Shown: positions 8,025 through 17,235, counted from the first letter of the stretch. The stretch is 64,000 bases of DNA from Ardenticatenaceae bacterium (GCA_020634565.1 JACKBN010000017.1:62001-126000); one strand, 5' to 3'. The notes: generated from the letters alone by a model not told the origin. A program made the numbers and translations.

Positions 8025-8828
8025 ATGAATGCCTACGTTCACGGCTACGATGTACGCGAAAACATTCGCTTGCAAGATCAGGCTTCTACTCTGATAGAAC
8101 TGCTCCATTCCGACACAACTTATCCGGCAGGTAGCCACGTTTTAGAAGCAGGCTGCGGCGTGGGCGCCCAAACCGTCACGCTGGCGCAAAACAGCCCCAA
8201 AGCACATATCACTTCGATTGACATCTCCGCACAGTCGGTTGCCGAGGCAGAACAAAAAGTTACCGCAGCAGGCTTTACCAACGTCACCTTCCAGCAGGGC
8301 GACATCTTTAATCTGACGTTTGCCCCGGAAAGTTTTGACCACATTTTTGTCTGTTTTGTGCTGGAGCATCTGGCGAATCCCGAACAGGCGCTGACGGCGC
8401 TGCAAACCGTCCTCAAGCCGGGCGGCACGATGACGGTGATCGAGGGCGATCACGGCTCCACTTATTTTTACCCGGACAGTGAGGCAGCGCATCGGGCCAT
8501 TGAGTGCCAGGTTGAGCTGCAAAAGCAGGCGGGCGGCAATGCCAACATTGGCCGGATGCTTTACCCGCTGTTAACGGCCGTTCATCTCCAGCAAGTCCAG
8601 GTGTCACCGCGCCTGGTGTATGTGGACAGCAGCAAACCCCATCTGGTGGAAGGGTTCACCAAGAACACCTTCACGGCCATGATTGAGGGCGTGCGAGACT
8701 CAGCCATCGACGCTGGTTTGATTGACGCCGCCGATTTTGATGCGGGCATTCGCGACCTGTACCGTACGGCCGAATCCGATGGCGTGTTTTGCTATACGTT
8801 TTTCAAGGGAACGGCCGTTAAACCGTAA
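8025..8828 (+). CDS. class I SAM-dependent methyltransferase
   Basis: The 267-residue protein has SAM motif I as VLEAGCGVGAQT, an acidic residue ending strand 2 (ITSIDIS), and motif IV as FDHIFVCFVLEHL. This resembles UbiE-type small-molecule methyltransferases. It starts 12 bases after the chelatase stop, so it is probably in the same transcript. That would allow a role with a tetrapyrrole, but nothing in the sequence proves it. The substrate is unknown. Confidence 0.85.
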   Translation: MNAYVHGYDVRENIRLQDQASTLIELLHSDTTYPAGSHVLEAGCGVGAQTVTLAQNSPKAHITSIDISAQSVAEAEQKVTAAGFTNVTFQQGDIFNLTFAPESFDHIFVCFVLEHLANPEQALTALQTVLKPGGTMTVIEGDHGSTYFYPDSEAAHRAIECQVELQKQAGGNANIGRMLYPLLTAVHLQQVQVSPRLVYVDSSKPHLVEGFTKNTFTAMIEGVRDSAIDAGLIDAADFDAGIRDLYRTAESDGVFCYTFFKGTAVKP

Positions 8829-8912
8829 ATACCCTGCAACCACACAGCAACCAGCTTGCTGTATAAATAATCCACCTTACCTGATACAACCCACAAAGGA
8901 GATTTTCTTTCC

Positions 8913-9959
8913 ATGTCCACGGTTCCGACCTTACCCGGCATAACGTCTCAAATAATACAAACTGATCGCCTAAAGATGCACGTCCTTTCCTGCGGCCCTG
9001 AAGATGGCACCCCTGTTGTTTTTGTGCATGGCAACGTCTCTTCTGCCACCTTTTGGGAAGAAACCATGCTCGCCCTGCCCGCTGGCTTTCGCGGCATTGC
9101 TGTGGACCTGCGCGGCTACGGCGACACCGAACCGCTGCCCATTAACGGGGCTACCGGCATGGCCGATTTTGCCGCCGATGTGCGCTCTGTTGTTGAGGCG
9201 ATGAGCCTGGGCAAGCACCATATCGTTGGGCATAGCATGGGCGGTGGCGTGGTGATGCTTTATGCCATTAACCACGCGGCCGATTTGCTCTCCGTAACCC
9301 TCGCCGATCCGATTTCGCCTTACGGCTATGGCGGCTCCAAAGGGGCCGATGGTGCCATGACCTACAACGACGGTGCGCCCAGCGGCATCACGCCTGAGTT
9401 TGTGGAAATGATAGCCAAAAACGAGCGTGGCCTGGACAACCCAATGTCGCCGCGGAACGTTTTGCGGGGATTTTATGTAAAGCCACCCTTTGTTTCGGAA
9501 CGGGAAGATGCACTGGTTGATTCCATGCTTACCACCAAAACTGGCGAAGATCATTATCCGGGTAACGCCGTCCCCTCCCCCAACTGGCCCGGTGCTGCCC
9601 CTGGCGACAAAGGCGTTTTGCCCGCCTTCAACCGCAAATATTTTGACGCCAGCGGACTGGCCAACATCGATGCCAAACCACCCATCTTGTGGATTCGGGG
9701 AGCCGATGATTTGATTGTCTCTGACTACGCGATGTTTGACCTGGCAGCCTTAGGCCATATGGGGGCCGTTCCCGGCTGGCCCGGCGACGAAGAATGTCCA
9801 CCCCAGCCGATGCTGGCCCAAACGCGCGCCGTGCTGGACAAATATGCTGCCAACGGTGGCAGCTATCGCGAAGAAGTAATTGAAGATGCCGGGCATTCGC
9901 CCTATCTGGAGAAACCAGAGGCATTTAACAGCATCTTTCACGCCCATCTGGCTGGTTAA
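8913..9959 (+). CDS. alpha/beta hydrolase
   Basis: The 348-residue alpha/beta-hydrolase fold protein has the oxyanion region HGNVSS (39-44), nucleophile S108 in GHSMGGG, an acidic residue in RGADDLIVSD and the catalytic His in DAGHSPYLEKP near residue 330. It starts with ATG after AAAGGAG. It is longer than a minimal hydrolase, with a cap region between about 140 and 230. The substrate is unknown. It is followed by a two-way terminator. Confidence 0.85.
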   Translation: MSTVPTLPGITSQIIQTDRLKMHVLSCGPEDGTPVVFVHGNVSSATFWEETMLALPAGFRGIAVDLRGYGDTEPLPINGATGMADFAADVRSVVEAMSLGKHHIVGHSMGGGVVMLYAINHAADLLSVTLADPISPYGYGGSKGADGAMTYNDGAPSGITPEFVEMIAKNERGLDNPMSPRNVLRGFYVKPPFVSEREDALVDSMLTTKTGEDHYPGNAVPSPNWPGAAPGDKGVLPAFNRKYFDASGLANIDAKPPILWIRGADDLIVSDYAMFDLAALGHMGAVPGWPGDEECPPQPMLAQTRAVLDKYAANGGSYREEVIEDAGHSPYLEKPEAFNSIFHAHLAG

Positions 9960-10067
9960 GTAATTTTCAATAAATATCGTGAATGCCAATCGGGCAAACG
10001 AAAATTACTTCCAGGAGAACAAAAAGAGCTAATGAGGGATCTGTTCTCAAGTTACTTTTTGTTCTCC
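9958..10067. repeat. two perfect hairpin repeats after the hydrolase
   Basis: AAGTAATTTTC (9958-9968) pairs with GAAAATTACTT (10000-10010). GGAGAACAAAAAG (10014-10026) pairs with CTTTTTGTTCTCC (10055-10067). Both arms are perfect. The first arm overlaps the hydrolase stop codon. Confidence 0.65.
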
Positions 10068-10096
10068 ACATAAAAATCCTCTCTAAATCGGGCAAC

Positions 10097-10132
10097 AAAA
10101 AAGCCTGTCGCTGATGAGCGACAGGCTTTTTT
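10097..10132. terminator. bidirectional intrinsic terminator
   Basis: A perfect 15-bp stem (10097-10111 with 10118-10132) carries A6 on one side and T6 on the other. It therefore works in both directions, between the convergent hydrolase and the membrane-protein gene. Confidence 0.9.
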
Positions 10133-10153
10133 GTATTAAAAATCAATTGAAGG

Positions 10154-10546
10154 CTAAACTGCTGGTGCCAAAAAGTATTCAGAAGCATCTTCGTGCAGCA
10201 GCAGCGCCCACAGCGTGTAAACACCCAAAATCGTGCCAAACGGAATGTTCATCAGGCTCAATACGCCAATCACCAAAGCCAAAATGCGTGCCCAGGATTT
10301 ACGCTTCAGCAAACCCCACCCGGCAATGATGCCAGGGATGGAAATGACCACCATGATGCCCAAAACAAATGTGCCCACGACGGCCAGAATGCTCATCGCC
10401 TCACCGTCTGCCGAAAGCAAACCAGCGCCAATTAAAATGAAGAACACCACCAAGCCGATAAACAACATGAACAAATTCAGGCCAATGTGCAGCCAGCCTA
10501 AAACCGTTACGTGTTTTTCTACATCTTTAAATTCTGATTGTTTCAT
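10154..10546 (-). CDS. small membrane protein, three to four helices
   Basis: The ATG at 10546 is preceded by AAGGAAGG seven bases upstream, so I prefer it to the longer frame starting at 10642. The 130-residue product begins MKQSEFKDVEKHV and has about four hydrophobic segments, with the motif IPGIIAGWGLLKRKSWARILA. This motif is seen in small DUF-type membrane proteins that share the pattern of a helix, a KRKSWAR loop and another helix. The function is unknown. Confidence 0.65.
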   Translation of the reverse strand: MKQSEFKDVEKHVTVLGWLHIGLNLFMLFIGLVVFFILIGAGLLSADGEAMSILAVVGTFVLGIMVVISIPGIIAGWGLLKRKSWARILALVIGVLSLMNIPFGTILGVYTLWALLLHEDASEYFLAPAV

Positions 10547-10830
10547 CGTTTTACCTTCCTTCTTAAGCATTCCATCACAGTGTGTAGAATGTCCATTTCC
10601 ATTTAGCAAATCATCTATTTTGTAATACGCAGAAGTCGGCAAATCGTTGTATTGCTCAGGCTAAACTCCGTGAAAAAGAAGGTGGCTGGATGAGAAACGG
10701 CCGTTCCCCCACCCATTCTTCCATCCCTCTATAAACAATCCGGTAGATTTTCCCCTTCACAGTTTGCCCCACCGTTGCCCCATCGCTACAATGCAGCCCA
10801 CGACTAATTTCTGCTGTTGAAGGATGAATT

Positions 10831-13800
10831 GTGTACCAACAAAGCATCATCGTGCGCACCAAGCTGGTGCCACCCCGCCCACCCCAGCACACGCTGCCCC
10901 GTGAACGTATTTCGCGACGGCTGCTGGCTGCCCAAAACCATCGCCTGACAATTGTGCAGGCAGGCACCGGTTACGGTAAAAGCACCGCCCTCGCCACCCT
11001 GGCCCACAGTCCACACGAAGACCTGCGCTTTGTCTGGTATCGTCTGGAAGCAGAGGATGGGGACGCGCAACCATTTTTGCTGCATTTGCTGCACGGCTTC
11101 GGCATCGCCTATCCCAATTTGTCTGACGTGCCGCTGGCAGCGCTGGAAGCATGGGGACAGCGACAACAGCCTAACTGGACGGCCGTAATCGACCACCTCG
11201 TCAACGAACTCACCCAAGAGCTGACGCAGCCTACCTTTTTGGTTCTGGATGATGTGCATCTCATCAGCGAAAGCAGCGAACCCATCCGCATTTTGGACCG
11301 GCTGATTGGCCTAGCACCCAACAATTTACATATCATCTTGTCCACCCGCTATCCACTCTCGCTGCCCTCGCTGGTGACGTGGCGAGTGAAGGGGCAAGTG
11401 CTGGAAATTGGACAAGAAGAGCTGGCCTTCACGCCAGCCGAAATCGACGCCCTTTTCCGCGAGACATATGGCCACGCCCTGTCATTGGAGCAGGCCAGCA
11501 TGGTCATCAGCCGCGTGGAAGGCTGGCCAATTGCCCTGCATCTCATTTGGCAGCGCTTACAGCGGGACGGCGGCGCTTCGCTGGCCCAGGCGCTGAGCCA
11601 GCTTTCCGGTTCGGCCAGCGACCTGTTCCAATTTTTGGCCCAGGAAGTGCTCAACCAGCAGCCGGATGATATTCAGGCGTTTTTGCGAGATACGGCCGTT
11701 CTCCGTGAAATGACCACCCCCCTCTGCAACCAGCTGCGCCGCCGCCAGGACAGCCAGCAATTTTTGCGCTACCTGCTGGAAAAAGGGCTGTTTGTCGTCA
11801 ATCTGGGCAACGGCTTCGTGCGCTACCACCATTTGTTCCGCACCTTGCTGCTCACACAGCTTTCTCGCGCCGAGGCGGATGATTTGCACCAGCAGGCGGC
11901 CATCATTTACCAACAGCAGGGCGACGAGGAAGAGTCCATTTACCATTTGCTGGCGGCAGAAGCGTTTGAGAAAGCGGCCGTTTTGCTCACCACCTTGGGT
12001 CGTCGTTTGGTGCGGGTGGGCCGATTAGACACATTGGCCGGTTGGATCGGCAGCTTGCCGCCCGACATTTTGGCCCACTATCCACCGCTGCTGGCCTATC
12101 TGGGCGACATCGCCCGACTGCATTCCCGCTTTGACGAAGCGCTGGGCTGGTACCAACAGGCCGAGCAGCGCAGCCGCACCCAGGGCGACCGGCGCAGCAT
12201 TGGCCAGGCGCTGCGCGGGCAGGCACGCGTCTACCTGGACACGGTGAATCCCAGCAAAGGGGAAGAACTGCTGCAAGAAGCCCTGCGCCTCTCCGACGGT
12301 GAAGAAGATCGGGAAAGCCAGACCCGCCTGCTGGAGCTACTGGCAGAAAATCTGCTGAACCAGGGGCGCATGGCCGAAGCGGAAAATTACCAGCAGCAAG
12401 CCCGTTCGCTGCGCGACCAGGGGCCAGATTCAGCTGGGTTGCCGGTGCGCCTGCTGTTGCGCACGGGTCGTCTGGCCGAAGCCCAGGAAATTTTGGAAGC
12501 GCAGGCCCGCAGCGAAGAAGAAGCCCCCGTTTTGCGCCCCCGTGCCCATCGGGAAACACAGCTGTTGCTGTCGCTGATTTTGGCTTACCAGGGTGAGGCA
12601 GAGCGGGCGTTACAAACGGCCGTTGCTGGCACCAAACGCGGGCAGGCGCTCAATTCACAATTTATTACGGCCGTTGGCTACTTCCGGCAAGGTCATGCCT
12701 GGCTGGTACACAAAAATGAGGCGGGCTACGAACAGGCACGGCAGCTATTCCTGCAGGGTGTGGAAATTAGCGAGCAGATTGATGTGTCGCGCCTGAAAAT
12801 CGAAGCGTACTGGGGCTTGTGCCAGGCGTATGGCTTCCCTGGCAATCATGAAACGGCGCTCAATTACGCACGTGAGGGCATTGCCCTGGCCCGGCTGCAC
12901 GGCGACGAATGGGTGGAAATGAGCATTCGCCTGACAATGGGCGCCACCTACACGCTGCTGGGCATGAACCAGGAGGCCAACGAATGGCTGGCCCAGGCCG
13001 TGACCGGATTCCACGATTGCAGCGACATTTTTGGCGAAACGGCCGCTCGCCTCTGGCGCTGTGTGCTGTGGCAAAAAATGAACGATGAAACCCGCCTCAA
13101 GCGCGATCTGGATGATTTGCTGCCGCTGATCAGCCGCCACCAGTACGAATGCTTGTTCCTCAAACACACGCTGCTGGGTCCACCCGACCCGCGCATTTTG
13201 GTGCCGCTGCTGCTCTTTGCCCGCGATCACAGCCAGCACGCCACCGTGGCCGAAGCCATTTTGGCTCAGTTGGGTCTGGCTCAATTGGAACTGCATCCCG
13301 GCTTTCAGCTGCGCTTGCAAACGCTCGGCCCATTCCGCATCTGGCAGGGCAGTGAAGAGCTGCCCAGCAGGGCCTGGCGGCGCAAAAAATCGCGTCAGCT
13401 GTTTCAGCTGCTGCTTACCCATCGCGGCACCTTGCTGCACCGGGACCAAATCGCCGAGATGCTGTGGCCCGAGCTGGAGCCTGACGGCGCGGTACGTGAC
13501 TTCAAGATTGCGTTCAGCGCCATGTGCTCCGTGCTGGAACCAGACCGCAAGCGGAATGCACCTTCGGCGTTTGTGGTGCGAGATGGCAGCCGGTACGGGC
13601 TGCGGGAAGAGGCGGATATCTGGCTGGATGCGGCCGAATTTGAGCGGCTCATTGACAAGGGAGACCAGCTTTACCAGAAGGATGGAGAGCAGGCGGTGGC
13701 ACGGTATGAAACGGCCGTTTCCCTCTATGAAGGCGATTACTTACAAGCCTACCCGTACGAAACCTGGTCCCACGAAGAGCGCGAACGGCTGCGCGCCCGC

Positions 13801-14061
13801 TATCTGCACGCCGCCGACCGGCTGGCCCAGTGGCAGGCAAATCAGCAAAATTGGGAAGCCGTCATCAGCCTCTGCCAGACCATCTTGCAGCAGGACGATT
13901 GCTGGGAAAATGCATACCGGCTGCTCATTCAGGCCCACATCGCTACCGGCAACCGGGTGCAAGCCCTGCGCACCTTTCAGCGCTGCGAAACGGCCCTGCA
14001 GGCCGGGCTTGGTGTGCAGCCCGCTCCTGCCACCGTAGAACTTTACGAAACAATTCGATAA
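10831..14061 (+). CDS. MalT-like STAND regulator with a C-terminal OmpR-type HTH and BTAD domain
   Basis: The 1076-residue protein starts at a GTG with AAGGA six bases upstream. The N-terminus, IVRTKLVPPRPP, is the MalT/LuxR-large start. Walker A is AGTGYGKST (44-52) and Walker B is LVLDDVHLI near 134-142. TPR-like repeats fill about 350-800. From about residue 827 there is a winged helix (LGPFRIWQG, RRKKSRQLFQLLL) and a bacterial transcriptional activation domain ending in VQPAPATVELYE. MalT proteins normally end in a LuxR HTH, so this one carries the SARP-type module instead, at the opposite end from AfsR. The inducer and targets are unknown. Confidence 0.85.
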   Translation: MYQQSIIVRTKLVPPRPPQHTLPRERISRRLLAAQNHRLTIVQAGTGYGKSTALATLAHSPHEDLRFVWYRLEAEDGDAQPFLLHLLHGFGIAYPNLSDVPLAALEAWGQRQQPNWTAVIDHLVNELTQELTQPTFLVLDDVHLISESSEPIRILDRLIGLAPNNLHIILSTRYPLSLPSLVTWRVKGQVLEIGQEELAFTPAEIDALFRETYGHALSLEQASMVISRVEGWPIALHLIWQRLQRDGGASLAQALSQLSGSASDLFQFLAQEVLNQQPDDIQAFLRDTAVLREMTTPLCNQLRRRQDSQQFLRYLLEKGLFVVNLGNGFVRYHHLFRTLLLTQLSRAEADDLHQQAAIIYQQQGDEEESIYHLLAAEAFEKAAVLLTTLGRRLVRVGRLDTLAGWIGSLPPDILAHYPPLLAYLGDIARLHSRFDEALGWYQQAEQRSRTQGDRRSIGQALRGQARVYLDTVNPSKGEELLQEALRLSDGEEDRESQTRLLELLAENLLNQGRMAEAENYQQQARSLRDQGPDSAGLPVRLLLRTGRLAEAQEILEAQARSEEEAPVLRPRAHRETQLLLSLILAYQGEAERALQTAVAGTKRGQALNSQFITAVGYFRQGHAWLVHKNEAGYEQARQLFLQGVEISEQIDVSRLKIEAYWGLCQAYGFPGNHETALNYAREGIALARLHGDEWVEMSIRLTMGATYTLLGMNQEANEWLAQAVTGFHDCSDIFGETAARLWRCVLWQKMNDETRLKRDLDDLLPLISRHQYECLFLKHTLLGPPDPRILVPLLLFARDHSQHATVAEAILAQLGLAQLELHPGFQLRLQTLGPFRIWQGSEELPSRAWRRKKSRQLFQLLLTHRGTLLHRDQIAEMLWPELEPDGAVRDFKIAFSAMCSVLEPDRKRNAPSAFVVRDGSRYGLREEADIWLDAAEFERLIDKGDQLYQKDGEQAVARYETAVSLYEGDYLQAYPYETWSHEERERLRARYLHAADRLAQWQANQQNWEAVISLCQTILQQDDCWENAYRLLIQAHIATGNRVQALRTFQRCETALQAGLGVQPAPATVELYETIR

Positions 14062-14090
14062 CTTGCCCCTCAATAGATATAATCAGCCCT

Positions 14091-15068
14091 ATGAATGTGA
14101 ATTATCCCGACAGAAAACCACTTGCCCATTTGCCCACCCCGCTGGAAAAACTGGAACGCCTCAGCAAACATCTGGGCGGCCCCGATATTTACATGAAGCG
14201 TGATGACCAAACGGGTTTGGCCACGGGGGGCAACAAAACACGCAAGCTGGAATTCCTCGTCGCCGATGCGCTGGCGCACGATTGCAACCATCTGATTACG
14301 ACGGGCGCACCGCAAAGCAACCACTGCCGGCAAACGGCCGCTGCCGCTGCTCATTTTGGGTTGGGCTGTAGTTTGGTGCTGCGGGGCGAACCACAAAGTC
14401 AGATGCAAGGCAACCTGTTGCTGGACAAGCTGCTGGGTGCGCATCTGTACTGGACCGGCGATCGCAACCGGCAGGATGTGATGGCCGAAGTGGCCAACGA
14501 ACAGCAGGTGATGGGCCACAAGCCATACCTCATCCCCTTGGGCGGCTCCAACGTAATGGGCGCCACCAGCTACGTTTTAGCCATGCAGGAGTTGATGGCG
14601 CAGCTAGAAGCAGAAAACATCAACATTGATTTCATCGTCTTTGCCAGCAGCAGCGGTGGTACGCAAGCAGGCATCGTGTTGGGCGCAGAGGTATATGGTT
14701 TTCGCGGGCACGTGCTGGGCATTAGCGTGGATCATCCCGCCGAAGATTTACAGATACAGGTGTCGGCCTTGGCCACCGCCACGGCCACGCATCTGGGCAT
14801 CAGCAACGTCTCCATTGCCAACCGGGTAGAAGTGAATGACGATTACCTGGGTGAGGGGTACGCAATGGTGGGCGAGACAGAGCGGGAAGCAATTCAGATG
14901 GTAGCTCAGTTGGAGGGCATCTTGCTCGATCCCGTGTACACAGGACGAGCGATGGGCGGCCTAATCGATCTCATTCGTTGGGGTGCGTTTACGCGTGGGC
15001 AAAGCGTGCTCTTTTGGCACACTGGCGGCGCAGCAGCCCTGCCCGCGTTTGTGGATAAGCTGCTCTAA
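14091..15068 (+). CDS. D-cysteine desulfhydrase / ACC deaminase family PLP enzyme
   Basis: The 325-residue fold-type II PLP enzyme has the lysine motif GGNKTRKLEF, then APQSNHCRQTAAAAA and a glycine-rich phosphate loop around SSSGGTQAG. The start at ATG 14091 is chosen because the family begins with a short segment before LPTPLEKLERLS. A longer reading would overlap the upstream regulator. D-cysteine desulfhydrase makes pyruvate, sulfide and ammonia from D-cysteine. ACC deaminase is the main alternative, and I cannot separate them by residues alone. Confidence 0.85.
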   Translation: MNVNYPDRKPLAHLPTPLEKLERLSKHLGGPDIYMKRDDQTGLATGGNKTRKLEFLVADALAHDCNHLITTGAPQSNHCRQTAAAAAHFGLGCSLVLRGEPQSQMQGNLLLDKLLGAHLYWTGDRNRQDVMAEVANEQQVMGHKPYLIPLGGSNVMGATSYVLAMQELMAQLEAENINIDFIVFASSSGGTQAGIVLGAEVYGFRGHVLGISVDHPAEDLQIQVSALATATATHLGISNVSIANRVEVNDDYLGEGYAMVGETEREAIQMVAQLEGILLDPVYTGRAMGGLIDLIRWGAFTRGQSVLFWHTGGAAALPAFVDKLL

Positions 15069-15092
15069 CTTTTCCACGCAGGGGTTTTTAAA

Positions 15093-16457
15093 TTGGAATC
15101 TAGCACAGCGAGCAGCCAAACCATTTTGGCGCTAGAAGCTCAACTGGATCAAGCCACCGATCAGCAAACCAAAATTGATCTTCTCCACGAACTCGCCTGG
15201 AACTTAATGCTGCAAGATTCCAAGAAAGGGCATCGTTTGGCCAAGCAAGCGTATGAATTGTCTTACAGCGGCGAGTTTGCAGAAACCCCATATTTGCCAG
15301 GAATAGCAGGCAGCCTGCGCAGCCTTATCGCGACAAACACGGATGCTGGCAGCTACGATCAGGCATTGACCTATTCCCTACAGGCGCTTGATGTTCTGAA
15401 CAAAATCCCAGACGAAGCAACAGAATTTAACTTCCTTAAAGTAGATGTTTTGGGAGCTGTCAGTTGGACATACCGTTGTCTCGGTGAATACGCCATCTCT
15501 GCAGAATATGCCCTGAAAGGATTAAAAATTGCCCAACTAATAGGGGAGCGACGCTATGAGACAGGGGTGCTCAACATTCTCAGCGTGATTTATGCTGAAT
15601 CTAACGATCTGCCAGCCGCCCGCGAAGTGGGCCAAAAGGTTGTGCAATATTGTCATGAAGCAGAGGATATACGAGGAGAAAGCGTCGCGCTAAATAACTT
15701 GGCGTTGACCCAACTGGAGCTAGGTGACGGCCAGCAGGCTTTAGAGGTATGCGAAGAAAGCCTTAAGCTGGCTCGGGATCATGGCATTGAGAGCATGATT
15801 ATCACGGCCTTAAGCACCATGGGCGAGATTTACCTGGGGCTAAATGATCTGGTTCATGCAGAAACATATCTGTTGCAATCCTTGAACCTGGCCCGGGAAA
15901 CCATTGCCGGGGCCGATGAACTGCAATGCCTGATCCACCTGGGCAAAGTTTACCAGTCGCAGCAAAATGATGAGGCGGCGCTGGCTACTTTTCAGGAGGC
16001 GCTTTCGCTTAGTCAGGCAGCCAATGATCGTCGCAGCCAGTTTCAATGTCACGAGTTGTTATCGGGACTTTATGAGCAACAGGGAGATTTGGGCAGCGCG
16101 CTACATCATTTTAAGCAGTACCATCTCATTAAAGAGCAGGTGTTTAACGAAACGGCCGATCACAAACTCCGCAATTTGCGCATCAGCCACGAGGTGGAAA
16201 CGCTGAAGAATGAAAGTGACATTCACCGGCTCAAGAATATCGAGTTGCAGGCAGCCTTGGAGCAAGTGAAGCAGTTGTCCGGTCTGCTACCCATCTGTGC
16301 CAGCTGTAAAAAGATTCGGGATGATGCCGGGTATTGGCATGACGTAGCGGTGTACATTCGCGACCATTCCGAAGCGGAATTTAGCCACGGGATGTGTCCA
16401 GACTGTATGGGAAATTTATATGCAGAGCTGGAAGAAAGACGCAAAAATAAAAGGTGA
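15093..16457 (+). CDS. TPR-repeat protein with a C-terminal double CxxC module
   Basis: The 454-residue protein begins at a TTG following CAGGGG. Tetratricopeptide-like repeats cover about residues 30-360. A short coiled coil (about 370-400) leads to a C-terminal tail with LLPICASCKKIRDD, then GYW, and MCPDC. That tail (CxxCKKIRD...GYW...CP.C) is common at the ends of bacterial response regulators and PAS proteins and may bind zinc. No output or kinase domain is seen. It may be a scaffold or signal-sensing partner. Confidence 0.75.
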   Translation: MESSTASSQTILALEAQLDQATDQQTKIDLLHELAWNLMLQDSKKGHRLAKQAYELSYSGEFAETPYLPGIAGSLRSLIATNTDAGSYDQALTYSLQALDVLNKIPDEATEFNFLKVDVLGAVSWTYRCLGEYAISAEYALKGLKIAQLIGERRYETGVLNILSVIYAESNDLPAAREVGQKVVQYCHEAEDIRGESVALNNLALTQLELGDGQQALEVCEESLKLARDHGIESMIITALSTMGEIYLGLNDLVHAETYLLQSLNLARETIAGADELQCLIHLGKVYQSQQNDEAALATFQEALSLSQAANDRRSQFQCHELLSGLYEQQGDLGSALHHFKQYHLIKEQVFNETADHKLRNLRISHEVETLKNESDIHRLKNIELQAALEQVKQLSGLLPICASCKKIRDDAGYWHDVAVYIRDHSEAEFSHGMCPDCMGNLYAELEERRKNKR

Positions 16458-16535
16458 GGATAGCGTTCTGCCGGTGTACAGCGTACTGTTAGTCGCAAAG
16501 TCGTAGATTTACACTGCTTATCTTGTAGGTATTGG

Positions 16536-16560
16536 GATGGGTAACGGCCGTTTCCCATCC
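16536..16560. repeat. palindrome built around ACGGCCGT
   Basis: GGGATGGG and CCCATCCC flank AACGGCCGTT, making one of the few intergenic copies of the iterated palindrome with extended symmetric arms. Confidence 0.6.
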
Positions 16561-16580
16561 CCATCTTTCTCGTTTTCCCG

Positions 16581-16609
16581 TTGTCCGTTTTCGCCCCGAA
16601 CTCTATAAT
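16581..16609 (+). promoter_or_regulatory. sigma-70 type promoter of the PPC/ECF operon
   Basis: TTGTCC (16581-16586), a 17-bp spacer and a perfect TATAAT (16604-16609) predict a start near 16616. This leaves a leader of about 200 nt before the first ATG. Confidence 0.75.
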
Positions 16610-16754
16610 TCCACACCATGATCATCAACATGATTTTAACCAACCATTTCACCTGAGGCAGGCACGTAGGCGTCGGACGACGCCTAAAGCTGAACCACGT
16701 CGGCTGCCTCCGGTTACCATTGCCTTCCTGACCCCATTCTGGATGCCATTTGCG

Positions 16755-16787
16755 ACCGCTGTCAGCTGATGTTGGCAGCGGTTTTTT
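16755..16787 (+). terminator. intrinsic terminator inside the leader
   Basis: ACCGCTG (16755-16761) pairs with CAGCGGT (16776-16782), followed by a run of six T. It lies between the promoter and the first gene, so it can only act as an attenuator. Confidence 0.8.
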
Positions 16788-16792
16788 GTTGC

Positions 16793-16816
16793 CTGCCTCC
16801 AAGCAGAAGGAGGCAG
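16793..16816 (+). promoter_or_regulatory. hairpin masking the ribosome-binding site
   Basis: CTGCCTCC (16793-16800) is perfectly complementary to GGAGGCAG (16809-16816), which holds the Shine-Dalgarno GGAGG just before ATG 16818. The loop has eight bases. Confidence 0.75.
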
Positions 16817-16817
16817 A

Positions 16818-17225
16818 ATGGAAATCCATTCGCTACGATTACACCCCCATCAAGATCTAAAAGTTGAGCTGGACAACTGGGCTACGGCGCACGCCGTGGA
16901 AGCCGCCTGCGTGCTGACCTGCGTTGGCAGCCTGCGGCGGGCGGTGCTGCGCTACGCCAACCAGCCGGAAGGCACCGAGCTGGACGGCAAGTTTGAGATT
17001 GTGGCCCTCACCGGCACGCTCTCGCGGCATGGCTCACATTACCACGTGGCGCTGTCGGATGAAAACGGCCGTACCATTGGCGGTCATCTGCTGGAAGGGT
17101 GCCACATCTACACCACGGCGGAAATTGTCCTGGGCGTACTGCCCAACGTGCGCTTCTTGCGCCTGCCAGACGCGGCCACCGGCTATGACGAGCTGTACAT
17201 CGCCACCGACAAAACCAATGAATAA
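16818..17225 (+). CDS. PPC/DUF296-domain protein
   Basis: The 135-residue protein is a single PPC domain, seen alone in bacteria and with AT-hooks in plants. It has CVLTCVGSLRRAVLRYAN, then the conserved metal-site region GSHYHVALSD with GRTIGGHLLEG. Bacterial members are small trimers with a bound metal; their biological role is poorly known. It is the first gene of an operon with an ECF transporter and sits directly behind a structured leader. This suggests a role linked to whatever the transporter imports. Confidence 0.85.
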   Translation: MEIHSLRLHPHQDLKVELDNWATAHAVEAACVLTCVGSLRRAVLRYANQPEGTELDGKFEIVALTGTLSRHGSHYHVALSDENGRTIGGHLLEGCHIYTTAEIVLGVLPNVRFLRLPDAATGYDELYIATDKTNE

Positions 17226-17235
17226 TCGCTAGTTC

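Larger units (their letters stand above)
16616..16817 (+). ncRNA. structured 5' leader, candidate riboswitch of unknown class
   Basis: GAGGCAG (16655-16661) pairs with CTGCCTC (16704-16710). ACGT pairs with ACGT inside this, and a 7-bp hairpin AGGCGTC/GACGCCT (16668-16685) caps it. An intrinsic terminator follows, then a hairpin that hides the ribosome-binding site. The word GGAGGCAG near the ATG can pair with either CTGCCTCC copy (16704-16711 or 16793-16800), so alternative folds are possible. It does not match the consensus of the TPP, cobalamin, FMN, SAM or c-di-GMP classes as I know them. Confidence 0.6.

Noticed and set aside
16655..16711. Assignment of the leader to TPP, cobalamin, FMN, SAM, Moco or c-di-GMP riboswitches
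   Set aside because: Conserved core sequences of those classes, as I remember them, are not present. A short CCTCCGG resemblance to the c-di-GMP-I core is not supported by the rest.
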